From JAJZAM01 sp027391075 (GTDB lineage: Bacteria > Actinomycetota > Acidimicrobiia > Acidimicrobiales > Palsa-688), in assembly GCA_027391075.1 (NCBI GenBank), contig DAHYHI010000055.1, positions 1 through 64,000 of the forward strand: a stretch of 64,000 bases of DNA. Reading direction: 5' to 3'. The notes under the pieces are model-generated. The model ran no database searches. It was not told the DNA's origin and saw only the letters and a list, made by a program, of their open reading frames with translations. This document shows, piece by piece, positions 24,378 to 32,678 of the stretch. The translations under genes and the position numbers were made by a program. Position 1 is the stretch's first letter. Every line of letters starts with the position of its first letter.

Positions 24378-26747
24378 TTAGGAGAACAGGCCGTCACTCA
24401 TGGCCTCGGCGACTTCAACCTCGTCGATTTCGAGAAGCTCCGGGTACACCTCGAAGTTGTCTTCACCTGGATAGGCGGCCGGCCGGCGGTACGGTTCCAG
24501 ATTGGACCTTCCAAAAAGTGCCGGGAAACGGTCGTAGGGTCGCTGCCCGAAGGTCGGGTGCTCGAAACGTCGCCACATGGTTCGTTCCTCGAGCTGAGGG
24601 TCGGCCATCAGGTCCCCAGCATTCTGTAACCTACCTGCCGGCACCCCGCCCTCTTGTAGGGTCCTCTCGGCCGTTTCGGCGGGCACTGTAGCCACCCAGC
24701 CGCCGACGAGCTCGTCGACCTCAGCGGTTCGAGTGACGCGCTCGGCAGCGCTAAGTAGCGAAGGGTCGGCTTGTAGCCCGGTCGCGTCGAGCAGGCGACC
24801 CCAGTCGTCGTCGTCGCGGCAGGTGACTGCGAGCCAGGACCCATCGGCGGTCGGGTAGCAGTCGTTGGGTGCCATGGGGGTGAACCAGTCGCCGTTGCCT
24901 GCAGGTTCAGCCTCCCGGTCGTTGTTGAGGTAGTCGATGAGCGCTGGGCCGATCAGGTAGCCGCCGGTCTCCATCTGGGAGATATCGACGTGCTGGCCGA
25001 GGCCACTTCGCTCACGCTCTTCGAGGGCGCCGAGCACAGCGAACGCCGCTGACAGGCCGGCAGCGTGATCGTTGAGGGAGAAGCCCGGCCCGATGTCCCC
25101 ACGCCCGGGTGGGTTTGTCAGATAGGTGAGCCCGCACAGGGCGTGGATCGTGGGAGCGTATGTGACCAGTTTCGACCACGGTCCGCTGTGGCCGCACCCC
25201 GACATCGTGACGTAGACTAGCCGTGGGTTCCACTGGGCCGCCTGGCCGTATGACAGGCCCCAACGATCTAGGACCCCCGCTGAGAAGTTCTCGATCAGCA
25301 CGTCGGCCGACCCAATCAGCTTACGCATGACGCCAGGCGCTCGCTCATGGCTCATGTTGAGAGTGACCGCCCTCTTCGAGCGGTTCCACTCGTAGAAGTA
25401 CGGGTGTGAAGGATCGTTGACCGTCGTCGCTCGCTGCTGGGTCTGCACTTTTATCACGTCAGCGCCGAGGTCGCCGAGGATCCGAGTGCACATCGGCCCG
25501 GCTAGGACGTGGCTCAGGTCGAGGATGCGAAGGCCGGCAAGTGGTTTGCCCACCTCGATGGGGGGGCTTCCGTTACCCGACGCGACATTCACGAGGTAGG
25601 GAGCCCGGCGCTCGAGGAAACTCTCCTCCTGGAATACCTCTGCGAGATCCTCGGGTGGACGCGGGGTGGGGGCGGGCGTCCGGCTGAAATGAGCAACGGG
25701 ACCCGGAATGGTTACCTTGGGGCCGCCCCAGTCGGTATCACGGAAGAACCCCCGGTATTCATGCTGCGGGTTGGTGGCTACCTGGGACACGCTTTGGACC
25801 TCGGCGAAGGCAATGTGGCGGGACTGTGCTTCCTTGAACAGGTCTCCGGCATCTTTGGTGGTAGCGAAGTCACCGACTACCGCCATCACGGTGTCCAGGT
25901 CTCCTATCAGTTCCGCCAGAGGCCGCTTCGCGAGCTCGACTGCGGCCGGGAATCCCTCCTGTGCCATCCAGGCGAGCAGGCCCGGGGCGTTAGGTGTCGG
26001 TGTGACCACGGCCCAGCCGCGTCGAGCCGGCACTACCTTGTAGGCGCGAATCCAGTGAAGTGACCCTTGGCGTTCGGCGACTTTGGGGTAGGGGAGGACG
26101 TCGTCGAACCAATACTGGAACAGCAACTGCTCCACTGTCGTGCAAACCGCCTCGTGGAGCGAGACGTCTACGAGCTCACCACAACCCGAGCGTCGCGACG
26201 CTCTCAGTGCTGCAAGACCACTGATAGCTGCAACGAAGCCCGCCACGTTGTAGGTCTGCCTTCCCCAGGAGTTGAGCGGTAACTCCGGAAGGCCAGTGAG
26301 TGACATCACGCCGCCTAGAGCGCCCGCAACCAGATCGCTGGTTTGCCAGTGCGCACGGGGGCCGGTCCGTCCGAAAGGTGTCAGCGAAACTTGCACGAGG
26401 CCCGGGTTGGTGCTTGCAAGGTCGGCGTGGTCGATTCCCAACGCCGAGAGCCTCCCCGGTGCTTCGGTTTCGACGAGTAGGTCACAGGAAGTGGCGAGAC
26501 GTATGTAGGTGCTGCGACCCTCATCGGTATCGAGGTCTACTTCGGCCCTGCGCTTGGAGTTGTCGTACCACCAGTCGGCGACCCCGCCGATCTGCCTGGC
26601 TGCCGGGTCGACCATGGCAGGTCCGGCGGTGCCACTGCCGATGCGGATCACGTCCGCTCCGGCTTCGGCGAGAAGCTTCGTAGCGAATCGCCCGGTGTCG
26701 TTTGTCAGGTCAAGCACCCTTAGACCTTCAAGCGGACCCTGTGTCAT
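24378..26747 (-). CDS. Double-domain family III CoA-transferase (CaiB/BaiF)
   Basis: 789 residues made of two family III CoA-transferase halves: EGLRVLDLTNDTGRFATKLLAEAGADVIRI near the start and GLRILDLSHVLAGPMCTRILGDLGADVIKVQ near residue 405. Each half has the VDVSLHEA / VDISQMET motif with the likely catalytic Asp, so both could be active, giving an intramolecular version of the usual intertwined homodimer. The family moves CoA between acids (carnitine, formyl, succinyl, racemase types). The ATG at 26747 is taken (AGGGAG 5 bases upstream) rather than an in-frame GTG at 26786. Substrate unknown. Confidence 0.88.
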   Translation of the reverse strand: MTQGPLEGLRVLDLTNDTGRFATKLLAEAGADVIRIGSGTAGPAMVDPAARQIGGVADWWYDNSKRRAEVDLDTDEGRSTYIRLATSCDLLVETEAPGRLSALGIDHADLASTNPGLVQVSLTPFGRTGPRAHWQTSDLVAGALGGVMSLTGLPELPLNSWGRQTYNVAGFVAAISGLAALRASRRSGCGELVDVSLHEAVCTTVEQLLFQYWFDDVLPYPKVAERQGSLHWIRAYKVVPARRGWAVVTPTPNAPGLLAWMAQEGFPAAVELAKRPLAELIGDLDTVMAVVGDFATTKDAGDLFKEAQSRHIAFAEVQSVSQVATNPQHEYRGFFRDTDWGGPKVTIPGPVAHFSRTPAPTPRPPEDLAEVFQEESFLERRAPYLVNVASGNGSPPIEVGKPLAGLRILDLSHVLAGPMCTRILGDLGADVIKVQTQQRATTVNDPSHPYFYEWNRSKRAVTLNMSHERAPGVMRKLIGSADVLIENFSAGVLDRWGLSYGQAAQWNPRLVYVTMSGCGHSGPWSKLVTYAPTIHALCGLTYLTNPPGRGDIGPGFSLNDHAAGLSAAFAVLGALEERERSGLGQHVDISQMETGGYLIGPALIDYLNNDREAEPAGNGDWFTPMAPNDCYPTADGSWLAVTCRDDDDWGRLLDATGLQADPSLLSAAERVTRTAEVDELVGGWVATVPAETAERTLQEGGVPAGRLQNAGDLMADPQLEERTMWRRFEHPTFGQRPYDRFPALFGRSNLEPYRRPAAYPGEDNFEVYPELLEIDEVEVAEAMSDGLFS

Positions 26748-26827
26748 GCTTCTCCCTCGTAGTAGGCGTCGCTTGAAGCTAGCCATTATCGCCTCGTCGA
26801 TGCCAGGAGTACCGCAGGGCGCGAGGT

Positions 26828-28300
26828 ATGGGTCACAGTATTAGGGTGACTAGTAGCGATAATCGACGGTTCGGCACGCCGTCGGGGCCGGGACCGTCAC
26901 CCAGCCTGTTCGAGCATGCCCTTGAGGAGCGTCTGCGTGAGGGGGGCCCCTTAGCGGCGAGATTGCGCCCCAGACGGCTGGCCGACGTGGTCGGTCAAGA
27001 CCACCTCCTGGGGCCGAGGGGAGTTCTGACCGCGCTCATCGAGTCTGGCCGTCTCAGTTCGGTGATTCTCTGGGGGCCGCCGGGTACTGGTAAGACTACG
27101 ATAGCAAGGCTCCTAGCGGACTCCGTGGGTGCGGCATTCGAGCCCTTGAGTGCTGTGACAGCGGGAGTCAAGGACGTCCGTGAGGCTGCCGAGCGGGCCC
27201 GACGACGTCTCGCGGAGGGCTCCACGGCGACCGTCCTTCTCGTCGACGAGGTGCACCGTTTCTCCAAGTCCCAACAGGACGCTCTCCTGCCGAGTGTCGA
27301 GGACGGAACCTTGACCCTGGTGGGCGCTACCACCGAGAACCCCTTCTTCGAGGTGAACGGCCCGCTGCTTTCCCGATCGACGCTACTTCGTCTGGAACCT
27401 CTGAGCAGGTCATCCTTAGAGACTCTCCTGAGAAGAGCCCTGAGACTGGAGGAGGTATTGATCGAACCCGACGCCGCGGATGCCATCGTGAGCTCGGTGG
27501 ACGGTGACGGCCGTGCTCTGCTGACCACCCTTGAGGTCGCCGTCGCTGTCGCTGGGGAGGGCCGTAACGTGACGCTCGCCGACGTGGAGAAGGCTCGCTC
27601 CGCCCGGGCGCTCACCTGGGGTCGTGACGATCACTATGACGTGGTCAGCGCCCTGATCAAGTCGATACGCGGTTCCGATCCCGACGCGGGTCTGCACTGG
27701 CTGGCCCGGATGATCGTCGCGGGGGAGGACCCCCGCTTCATCGCGAGGCGCCTCGTCGTTCTGGCCAGCGAGGACATTGGAATGGCGGATCCGACGAGCC
27801 TGCTGGTCGCGACCGCCGCGGCGCAGGCTGTCGAGTTCGTGGGTTTGCCTGAGGCCCAGCTGAACCTTGCCCAGGCCGTCGTCCATCTGGCGACCGCGCC
27901 CAAGTCGAACCGGACCGCCTTGGCAGTCTGGGCCGCCCTAGAGGACGTGCGCTCCCGCCCCGGCGGACCGGTTCCGGCGCATCTGAGGGACGCCCACTAT
28001 GGGGGAGCTGCGACCGTAGGTCACGGCGTTGGTTACAAATACCCTCATGACTTCCCGGGGGCTTGGGTGGCCCAACAGTACCTGCCGGACGCTTTGATCG
28101 GGGTACGGTACTACGACCCTTCCCCCTACGGACGAGAGTCCCGCCTGGCGGGTAACGCGGGGTCCGCGGCGCCAGCAGGTCCGCAGTCTCAGGAGACCTC
28201 AAGCGGGGTGGCCGGCGACTCGACCACCGGATCCGGGCGGAGCTCTCAACGTCCACAGCCCGACACCCGTGATAAAGGCGACAGTTGGCAGGGGGCTTGA
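26828..28300 (+). CDS. rarA: Replication-associated recombination ATPase RarA/MgsA
   Basis: 490-residue AAA+ protein. LRPRRLADVVGQDHLLGPRG precedes Walker A GPPGTGKT (83-90), then VLLVDEVHRFSKSQQDALLP (Walker B) and GATTENPFFEVNGPLLSR (sensor 1). The C-terminal domain has DPDAGLHWLARMIVAGEDPRFIARRLVVLASEDIGMADP, the RarA clamp-loader-like region. RarA acts at stalled replication forks and single-strand gaps. A 60-residue Ser/Gln-rich tail is unusual. The last 102 bases overlap the 3' end of the GT87 gene on the other strand. Confidence 0.95.
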   Translation: MGHSIRVTSSDNRRFGTPSGPGPSPSLFEHALEERLREGGPLAARLRPRRLADVVGQDHLLGPRGVLTALIESGRLSSVILWGPPGTGKTTIARLLADSVGAAFEPLSAVTAGVKDVREAAERARRRLAEGSTATVLLVDEVHRFSKSQQDALLPSVEDGTLTLVGATTENPFFEVNGPLLSRSTLLRLEPLSRSSLETLLRRALRLEEVLIEPDAADAIVSSVDGDGRALLTTLEVAVAVAGEGRNVTLADVEKARSARALTWGRDDHYDVVSALIKSIRGSDPDAGLHWLARMIVAGEDPRFIARRLVVLASEDIGMADPTSLLVATAAAQAVEFVGLPEAQLNLAQAVVHLATAPKSNRTALAVWAALEDVRSRPGGPVPAHLRDAHYGGAATVGHGVGYKYPHDFPGAWVAQQYLPDALIGVRYYDPSPYGRESRLAGNAGSAAPAGPQSQETSSGVAGDSTTGSGRSSQRPQPDTRDKGDSWQGA

Positions 28301-29467
28301 GAGACGTGACGGGAGGAGCGCATACCCGGCGGCGGCCAGCGCTGCGACGCACAGAGCTAGAGCAGCGACCGGCCTTAGGTCAGCGGCGGGGACGATTGCC
28401 CTGAGCCAGCCTGGAGGCTTCGTTCGTTTCGAACGGACAGCTGCAGCGACGAGCAGCGTGGCGCTGAGAACGAAACCGAAAGCGATCCGCTCGCGAGAGG
28501 CAACGTCGGGTGTCACGAGAACCCAGCTGACCAGGCCCGCAAAGGCTACGAACAGCTCTGGGGCATCCACCACTAGCAGCGTCGCCTCGGCCAGGACCAG
28601 GTACGAGCTCCAGAGGATCGGGCTGAGGAGCAGGCTTGCCAGTATGAGCATTCCAAGCATCTGCCTGTCGGTCAACGTCCGGCGTTGCCGCCAGATTGCC
28701 AACAGGCCGGCGCCTACGAGAAGCGGGGCGACCTTGGTGGCCACGGACACGTCCAACCCTGCTCCTATCATCAGAGAGGCGAGGGACCAGCTTCGGGCGG
28801 TCTCGTTGTGCTCGAGGGAGCTCAGCATCGCAAGGTAGGACCTCGGGCCGAGCGAGCTGAACGCCAGGCTGAGGCCGAGGGTTGCACACGCTGTTAGGAC
28901 AGCCGACAAGGTGCTCGCTTTGCGGCGGGTGAGAACAGGCCAGGCCAGCAATGGCAGGAGGAAAAGCTTTGCGGATCCGATCATCCCCAAGAAGATCCCG
29001 GACAGCAACGGATGTCGGTTCCGAAGGTGCCAGGAGACTCCCAAACCACCCACGAGGAGGCCATTGATAGTGCCCATTTGCAGGCCAACGATTGTCGTGG
29101 CGCTCGCTATGACGAGCCCGGGGACGAGGGTCTCCCGTCGTCCCAGCAGCCTGGCACCGCCGGCGATCGCAACGATGGAGGCAACCTCGAAGAGCCTCTC
29201 GGCGATGTGCAACGGGAGAAGCGCCAGGGGGGCGAACACCCACGCGACGAAAAGCGGGTAGACGAAGGCGTGGCCTGATCGGAACTCCGGGGAACTCACG
29301 TTCACATATGGGTTGGAGCCGTGCAGCACGGCCCGACCGGCGTCGATAAAGACGATCAGATCGAAAGGGGCTATGAGTCTGCCGAACAGCAGCCCGGCTA
29401 TGGTTGCGACACCGCCGACAACGGCGAACTGTCGCAGACTATCTCTGGACGGCGAGCGGAGAATCAA
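28199..29467 (-). CDS. GT87 (DUF2029)-family integral membrane glycosyltransferase
   Basis: 422 residues, about ten membrane helices, in the pattern of GT87 mannosyl-/arabinofuranosyltransferases that use polyprenyl-phosphate sugars: DLIVFIDAGRAVLHGSNPYV, then HAFVYPLFVAWVFAPLALL, GTINGLLVGGLGVSWHLRNRHPLLSGIFLGMIGSAKLF. The FIDAG acidic residues near the first loop are typical of the family active site. It probably acts on cell-envelope glycans or glycoproteins outside the membrane. The last 34 codons are antisense to the rarA C-terminus. Confidence 0.82.
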   Translation of the reverse strand: MILRSPSRDSLRQFAVVGGVATIAGLLFGRLIAPFDLIVFIDAGRAVLHGSNPYVNVSSPEFRSGHAFVYPLFVAWVFAPLALLPLHIAERLFEVASIVAIAGGARLLGRRETLVPGLVIASATTIVGLQMGTINGLLVGGLGVSWHLRNRHPLLSGIFLGMIGSAKLFLLPLLAWPVLTRRKASTLSAVLTACATLGLSLAFSSLGPRSYLAMLSSLEHNETARSWSLASLMIGAGLDVSVATKVAPLLVGAGLLAIWRQRRTLTDRQMLGMLILASLLLSPILWSSYLVLAEATLLVVDAPELFVAFAGLVSWVLVTPDVASRERIAFGFVLSATLLVAAAVRSKRTKPPGWLRAIVPAADLRPVAALALCVAALAAAGYALLPSRLSSPLPTVAFITGVGLWTLRAPPGSGGRVAGHPA

Positions 29468-29477
29468 AGCCGGCAGC

Positions 29478-30350
29478 TCACAGTTCCGCTACGGCTGGTA
29501 TCACCCGCTCTCCGAGGACCTGCAGAGGTGTCAGAGACGCTGCTCCTGGGACCGAGCCGTGGTAATGGCTGACTCCAAGTGCAGACAGGCGGCGCATGGA
29601 GCCGATGAGCTCGTCGACCTTTTCTCCGTCCCGGCCGGGGTCGAGAGGGCCGATCACCGTCTTGTCGATTTCGTCGTAGTCGCGGCCTACATCCTCGCAG
29701 TGCCTGCGAAGTACAACTAGCTTGTGCTCAAGGTCCGCCGCCAGAGGCAAGTTGCAGGCTTGGGCGTAGCGGGCAACCAGCCTGAGGGTCTTGCGTTCAC
29801 CGGCCCCGCCGATCAGGATCGGAGGATGAGGACGGCGGATAGCCTGGGGGGAGTTGAGGGTACGCCCCAGTCGGTAGTGCCTGCCCTCGTAGGGGGAGTC
29901 GCTGTCCGACCACATGGCGAGGCATATTTCGAGCGCTTCCTCCAAGCGCTCGAAACGCTCTGACAATGGAGGGAAGAAAAGCCCAAGGCCGTCGGCCTCC
30001 TGCTTGTTCCAAGCGGCTCCGATTCCCAGCCAAGCTCGCCCGCCCGACAACACGTCCAAAGTGGTTACGGCCTTCGCCAGCAGACCGGGGTCCCTGTAGA
30101 CGACGGCTGTCACCCATGCGAGGAGCTCGATCTTCTCGGTTCTGGCCGCCAAGAACCCGAGCGTGGTGTATGCCTCGAGCATCTCCTGTTCGGGTGGTCC
30201 GATGTGACCTATCTGCCACAAGTGGTCCATGACGCTCAACTTCGCAAAACCGTACCGTTCGGCCGTTGCGGCTACGGCAGAAAGGTCGGCTGCGGTGGAG
30301 CGTGCTCCGCCCGGCCAACTGAAGCTCGAAACGTGAAGACCTACCTCCAT
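29478..30350 (-). CDS. LLM-class F420-dependent oxidoreductase
   Basis: 290-residue luciferase-like monooxygenase fold (TIM barrel). The start ATG at 30350 has AGGAGG 7-10 bases before it. Conserved parts are HLWQIGHIGPPEQEMLEAYTTLGFLAARTEKIELLAWVTAVVYRDPGLLAKAVTTLDVLSGGRAWLGIGAAWNKQEA and GRTLNSPQAIRRPHPPILIGGAGERKTLRL. It most resembles the TIGR03560-type F420-dependent group of actinobacteria; the reaction is unknown. A long upstream extension of the frame to 30893 runs antisense to the next gene and is rejected. Confidence 0.88.
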   Translation of the reverse strand: MEVGLHVSSFSWPGGARSTAADLSAVAATAERYGFAKLSVMDHLWQIGHIGPPEQEMLEAYTTLGFLAARTEKIELLAWVTAVVYRDPGLLAKAVTTLDVLSGGRAWLGIGAAWNKQEADGLGLFFPPLSERFERLEEALEICLAMWSDSDSPYEGRHYRLGRTLNSPQAIRRPHPPILIGGAGERKTLRLVARYAQACNLPLAADLEHKLVVLRRHCEDVGRDYDEIDKTVIGPLDPGRDGEKVDELIGSMRRLSALGVSHYHGSVPGAASLTPLQVLGERVIPAVAEL

Positions 30351-30446
30351 GTCTACATCATCCTCCTGTCGTGCGCTTGGCACTTGTACGCCTGGCACTT
30401 CGAGTGTGGCACAGCCCGGCTCTGAGAGTTTTCCAAGCCTAAAGCC

Positions 30447-30467
30447 AGACGATCCCAAGGGTCGTCT
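30447..30467. other. 9-bp hairpin in the divergent promoter region
   Basis: AGACGATCC (30447-30455) pairs with GGGTCGTCT (30459-30467), one G-T pair, loop CAA. It lies between the divergent LLM and secreted-protein genes and may be a binding site. The remainder of 30351-30564 shows no gene. Confidence 0.3.
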
Positions 30468-30564
30468 AAGTCGTCGCTCATGGGGCATGGCGACTATAGG
30501 TGCGTGAACGTCGACGCCGGTCGATTTCGGGCCGACACGGGTAGGAAAATACAAAGGAGCAGAA

Positions 30565-31230
30565 ATGACCGAACAGCCATATGACCAGCCAATCGAGGGT
30601 GTAACCCCGCGCAGGCGGCGGAGAGTCCCCCGCGCCGCCGCTACCGTGGGCTTGACAGCCTTGCTCGGCTTCGGAGGGGCTGGAGCTGCCTTCGCTCTCT
30701 CCGGGTCGCCGTCGACGCACTCGTCCGCAGCGTCACTCGCAACTTCCACGTCGAGCGGTTCGTCTTCGTCGACGGGAAGTTCCTCGTCATCCACCAAGCC
30801 CCCTGCGGGGCCGAGAGGGCACTTCGGTCCCGGCTTCGGCGGCCCGATGGGAGGGCCGATGATGGGCGGCGACGTGCTGCACGGTGTGTTCACCGTAAAG
30901 ACCCCATCCGGTAGCTATGTGACCGAGGAAACCCAGGTGGGCACGGTCAGTTCCGTGTCGCAGAGCTCGATCACGGTGAAGAGCGCGGACGGCTACAGCC
31001 AGACCTACGCTGTTACTTCGTCGACGGTCGTGGACTCCCAGGCCGGAGGAATCGGGGCGGTGGCCCAGAACGACTCGGTGCGTATAACCGCCGAAACGCA
31101 GTCCGGCAGCGAAACTGCCACTTCGATAGTGGACACGACCAAGATTGGGGCGAGCCGCCAGGCGTTCGGCCTCGGGGCTCCGCCGTCGTCGTCCTCGACG
31201 AGCGCGAGCGGTACCAACTCGGCAGCCTGA
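30565..31230 (+). CDS. Secreted Ser/Gly-rich protein with DUF5666-like domain
   Basis: 221 residues. ATG with AGGAG 7 bases upstream. After a basic n-region (PRRRRRVPRAA) a hydrophobic segment (TVGLTALLGFGGAGAAFALSG) acts as signal or anchor. Then come a low-complexity Ser/Thr linker (50-80), a Gly/Pro/Met-rich stretch (GPGFGGPMGGPMMGG), and a beta-rich domain (QVGTVSSVSQSSITVKSADGYSQTYAVTSSTVV) resembling DUF5666-type repeats of actinobacterial surface proteins. Role unknown. A strong hairpin ends the unit. Confidence 0.7.
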   Translation: MTEQPYDQPIEGVTPRRRRRVPRAAATVGLTALLGFGGAGAAFALSGSPSTHSSAASLATSTSSGSSSSTGSSSSSTKPPAGPRGHFGPGFGGPMGGPMMGGDVLHGVFTVKTPSGSYVTEETQVGTVSSVSQSSITVKSADGYSQTYAVTSSTVVDSQAGGIGAVAQNDSVRITAETQSGSETATSIVDTTKIGASRQAFGLGAPPSSSSTSASGTNSAA

Positions 31231-31268
31231 CCCGGCTAATAAGGAGCGAAACCCAGCAGCCGGCGACC

Positions 31269-31305
31269 GCCCGGGTGCAGCCCAGACCAAGGGCGGCACC
31301 CGGGC
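31269..31305. terminator. Terminator after the secreted protein gene
   Basis: GCCCGGGTGC (31269-31278) pairs with GCACCCGGGC (31296-31305), with an inner GCCC/GGGC extension; TGTTT follows. It lies 38 bases after the stop of 30565-31230 and reads as an intrinsic terminator for that gene. Confidence 0.75.
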
Positions 31306-31362
31306 TGTTTCGCGCCGCGGCCAGTGCGACCCTACGCCCCACGCTTCACGGCAGGTGGGAAT

Positions 31363-31382
31363 ACTGTCACTCCTGTGACAGT
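31363..31382. promoter_or_regulatory. Palindromic operator before the MarR gene
   Basis: ACTGTCAC (31363-31370) and GTGACAGT (31375-31382) are perfect inverted repeats around TCCT. It lies just upstream of the chosen GTG start (31393). MarR-family repressors usually bind such sites in their own promoter, so this is the likely autoregulatory operator of the MarR-methyltransferase-MFS operon. Confidence 0.6.
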
Positions 31383-31392
31383 TATAGAGAGC

Positions 31393-32010
31393 GTGGCGCA
31401 ATCCGACGATACGACTCTCCTCGAAGGCTTAGAGGCCGGAATCGGGTTCCGCCTGAGCCGGGTCGCTCGGGTGATGCGCTCGGCTTGGGCTGCGGAACTT
31501 ACGAACCTTGGTTTGACGCCACCTCAGGTGGCGCTTCTGCGCGCTCTCAGCGACGATCCTGGGTGTTCGCTGCGTCACCTTTCCAGGCGTCTCGGTACTG
31601 ACCCGATGAGCGCCAAGCGATGCGCTGACGAACTCGAAGACCGAGGCCTGATCCGCAGCGCCCACCGGGGAGGGGACCGGCGTCCGCGATCGCTCGAAGT
31701 CACGGCGCAAGGCGCCGTGATGGCATTGAAAGTGGAGGGCATGGTCGCGTCTAGAGAAGGTCATCTGTCGCAGGTGCTCGGAGAGCACCGACGTAAGGCC
31801 CTGATAGACGCCCTTGGTGTGCTGGAAGATCATCTCGGCCTGCCGGCCGACGCACCCAGGCGGCAGCGCCCCGGCTTCCCGCTACCTGCAAAATCGGCCG
31901 CATCCGGGGCTCCTGGCATCGGTTCCCAGGAGCATACAAGACCTTCCTTGACCGCTACAGCTACGTCGAGCCGGACCCATCCGGGCAGACTGCGAAAGGA
32001 GCTCACATGA
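31393..32010 (+). CDS. MarR-family transcriptional regulator
   Basis: A MarR winged-helix protein: ELTNLGLTPPQVALLRALSDDPGCSLRHLSRRLGTDPMSAKRCADELEDRGLIRS contains the helix-turn-helix, and HRGGDRRPRSLEVTAQG is the wing. A 45-residue low-complexity tail (RRQRPGFPLPAKSAASG..) is unusual. The start is uncertain: GTG 31393 (205 residues) has AGAGAG before it, and an earlier GTG at 31375 lies within the palindrome. The stop overlaps the next ATG by 4 bases (ATGA), so it is co-translated with a methyltransferase and an MFS exporter and probably represses them until a drug or ligand binds. Confidence 0.85.
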   Translation: MAQSDDTTLLEGLEAGIGFRLSRVARVMRSAWAAELTNLGLTPPQVALLRALSDDPGCSLRHLSRRLGTDPMSAKRCADELEDRGLIRSAHRGGDRRPRSLEVTAQGAVMALKVEGMVASREGHLSQVLGEHRRKALIDALGVLEDHLGLPADAPRRQRPGFPLPAKSAASGAPGIGSQEHTRPSLTATATSSRTHPGRLRKELT

Positions 32011-32678
32011 GCCTCGACCCTTCAGGGCACAATTCCTCCTGGCCCCATCATGGGCACTCGGTCGCCCCCGGCCCCTCAGGTCCTGGGGCTGTCTGGGACG
32101 AACGCTTTGCCTCGGCCGAATGGCCCGGCAAGCCCGACGAGTCTCTCGTGGAGAAAGTCGGCCCTCTGAGGCCGGGGCGGGCACTGGACCTTGGGTGCGG
32201 ACCGGGCCGTAACGCCATATGGCTGGCTGGCCAGGGCTGGCAGGTGACCGGAGTGGATGCCTCGGCCGTCGGGCTCGGCCAAGCAGCCCATCGGGCCGCC
32301 GAAGCCGGGGTAACGGCGGAGTGGCTTCGGGCGGATCTGGCAGACTACGAGCCTCCCGCCGCTCAGTTCGACCTTGTAGTGCTAGCCAACATGCATTTTG
32401 CACCAGGCGAGCGCGAGGAGCTTTTTCCCCGCTTCGGTCGTGCAGTGGCCCCCGGAGGGCACTTCTATGTAGTCGGCCATCACCTCGAGTCGATCGGCAG
32501 GGCGGGGCCCCCTGACCCGGTCAGGCTCTATACGGAGGCACTGCTGCAGGGTCTCTTCGAGGGGTTCCAAGTAGAAGTTGCACGCCGTGAGCGCATGGGC
32601 GGAGACGGGGAAAACCCGCTGGTCGACGTGGTGGCTTGGGCGACGCGCGGCACCGACGCCGATGGGAGTAGGTCGTGA
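32007..32678 (+). CDS. Class I SAM-dependent methyltransferase
   Basis: 223 residues. The SAM-binding loop LDLGCGPGRNAIWLAGQGWQVTGVDASAVGL is clear, as are VTAEWLRADLADY (acidic adenine site) and FDLVVLANMHF. The start overlaps the MarR stop by 4 bases, and its own stop overlaps the MFS start (GTGA). The gene context suggests modification of a toxic compound or antibiotic that the MFS pump then exports. The His-rich N-terminus (HNSSWPHHGHSVAPG) is an oddity. Substrate unknown; UbiE/tellurite-resistance-like methyltransferases look similar. Confidence 0.85.
   Translation: MSLDPSGHNSSWPHHGHSVAPGPSGPGAVWDERFASAEWPGKPDESLVEKVGPLRPGRALDLGCGPGRNAIWLAGQGWQVTGVDASAVGLGQAAHRAAEAGVTAEWLRADLADYEPPAAQFDLVVLANMHFAPGEREELFPRFGRAVAPGGHFYVVGHHLESIGRAGPPDPVRLYTEALLQGLFEGFQVEVARRERMGGDGENPLVDVVAWATRGTDADGSRS

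Noticed and set aside
30351..30893. Long N-terminal extension of the LLM oxidoreductase frame on the minus strand
   Set aside because: It runs antisense to the secreted protein gene, is Pro/Glu low-complexity, and the true start with AGGAGG is at 30350.
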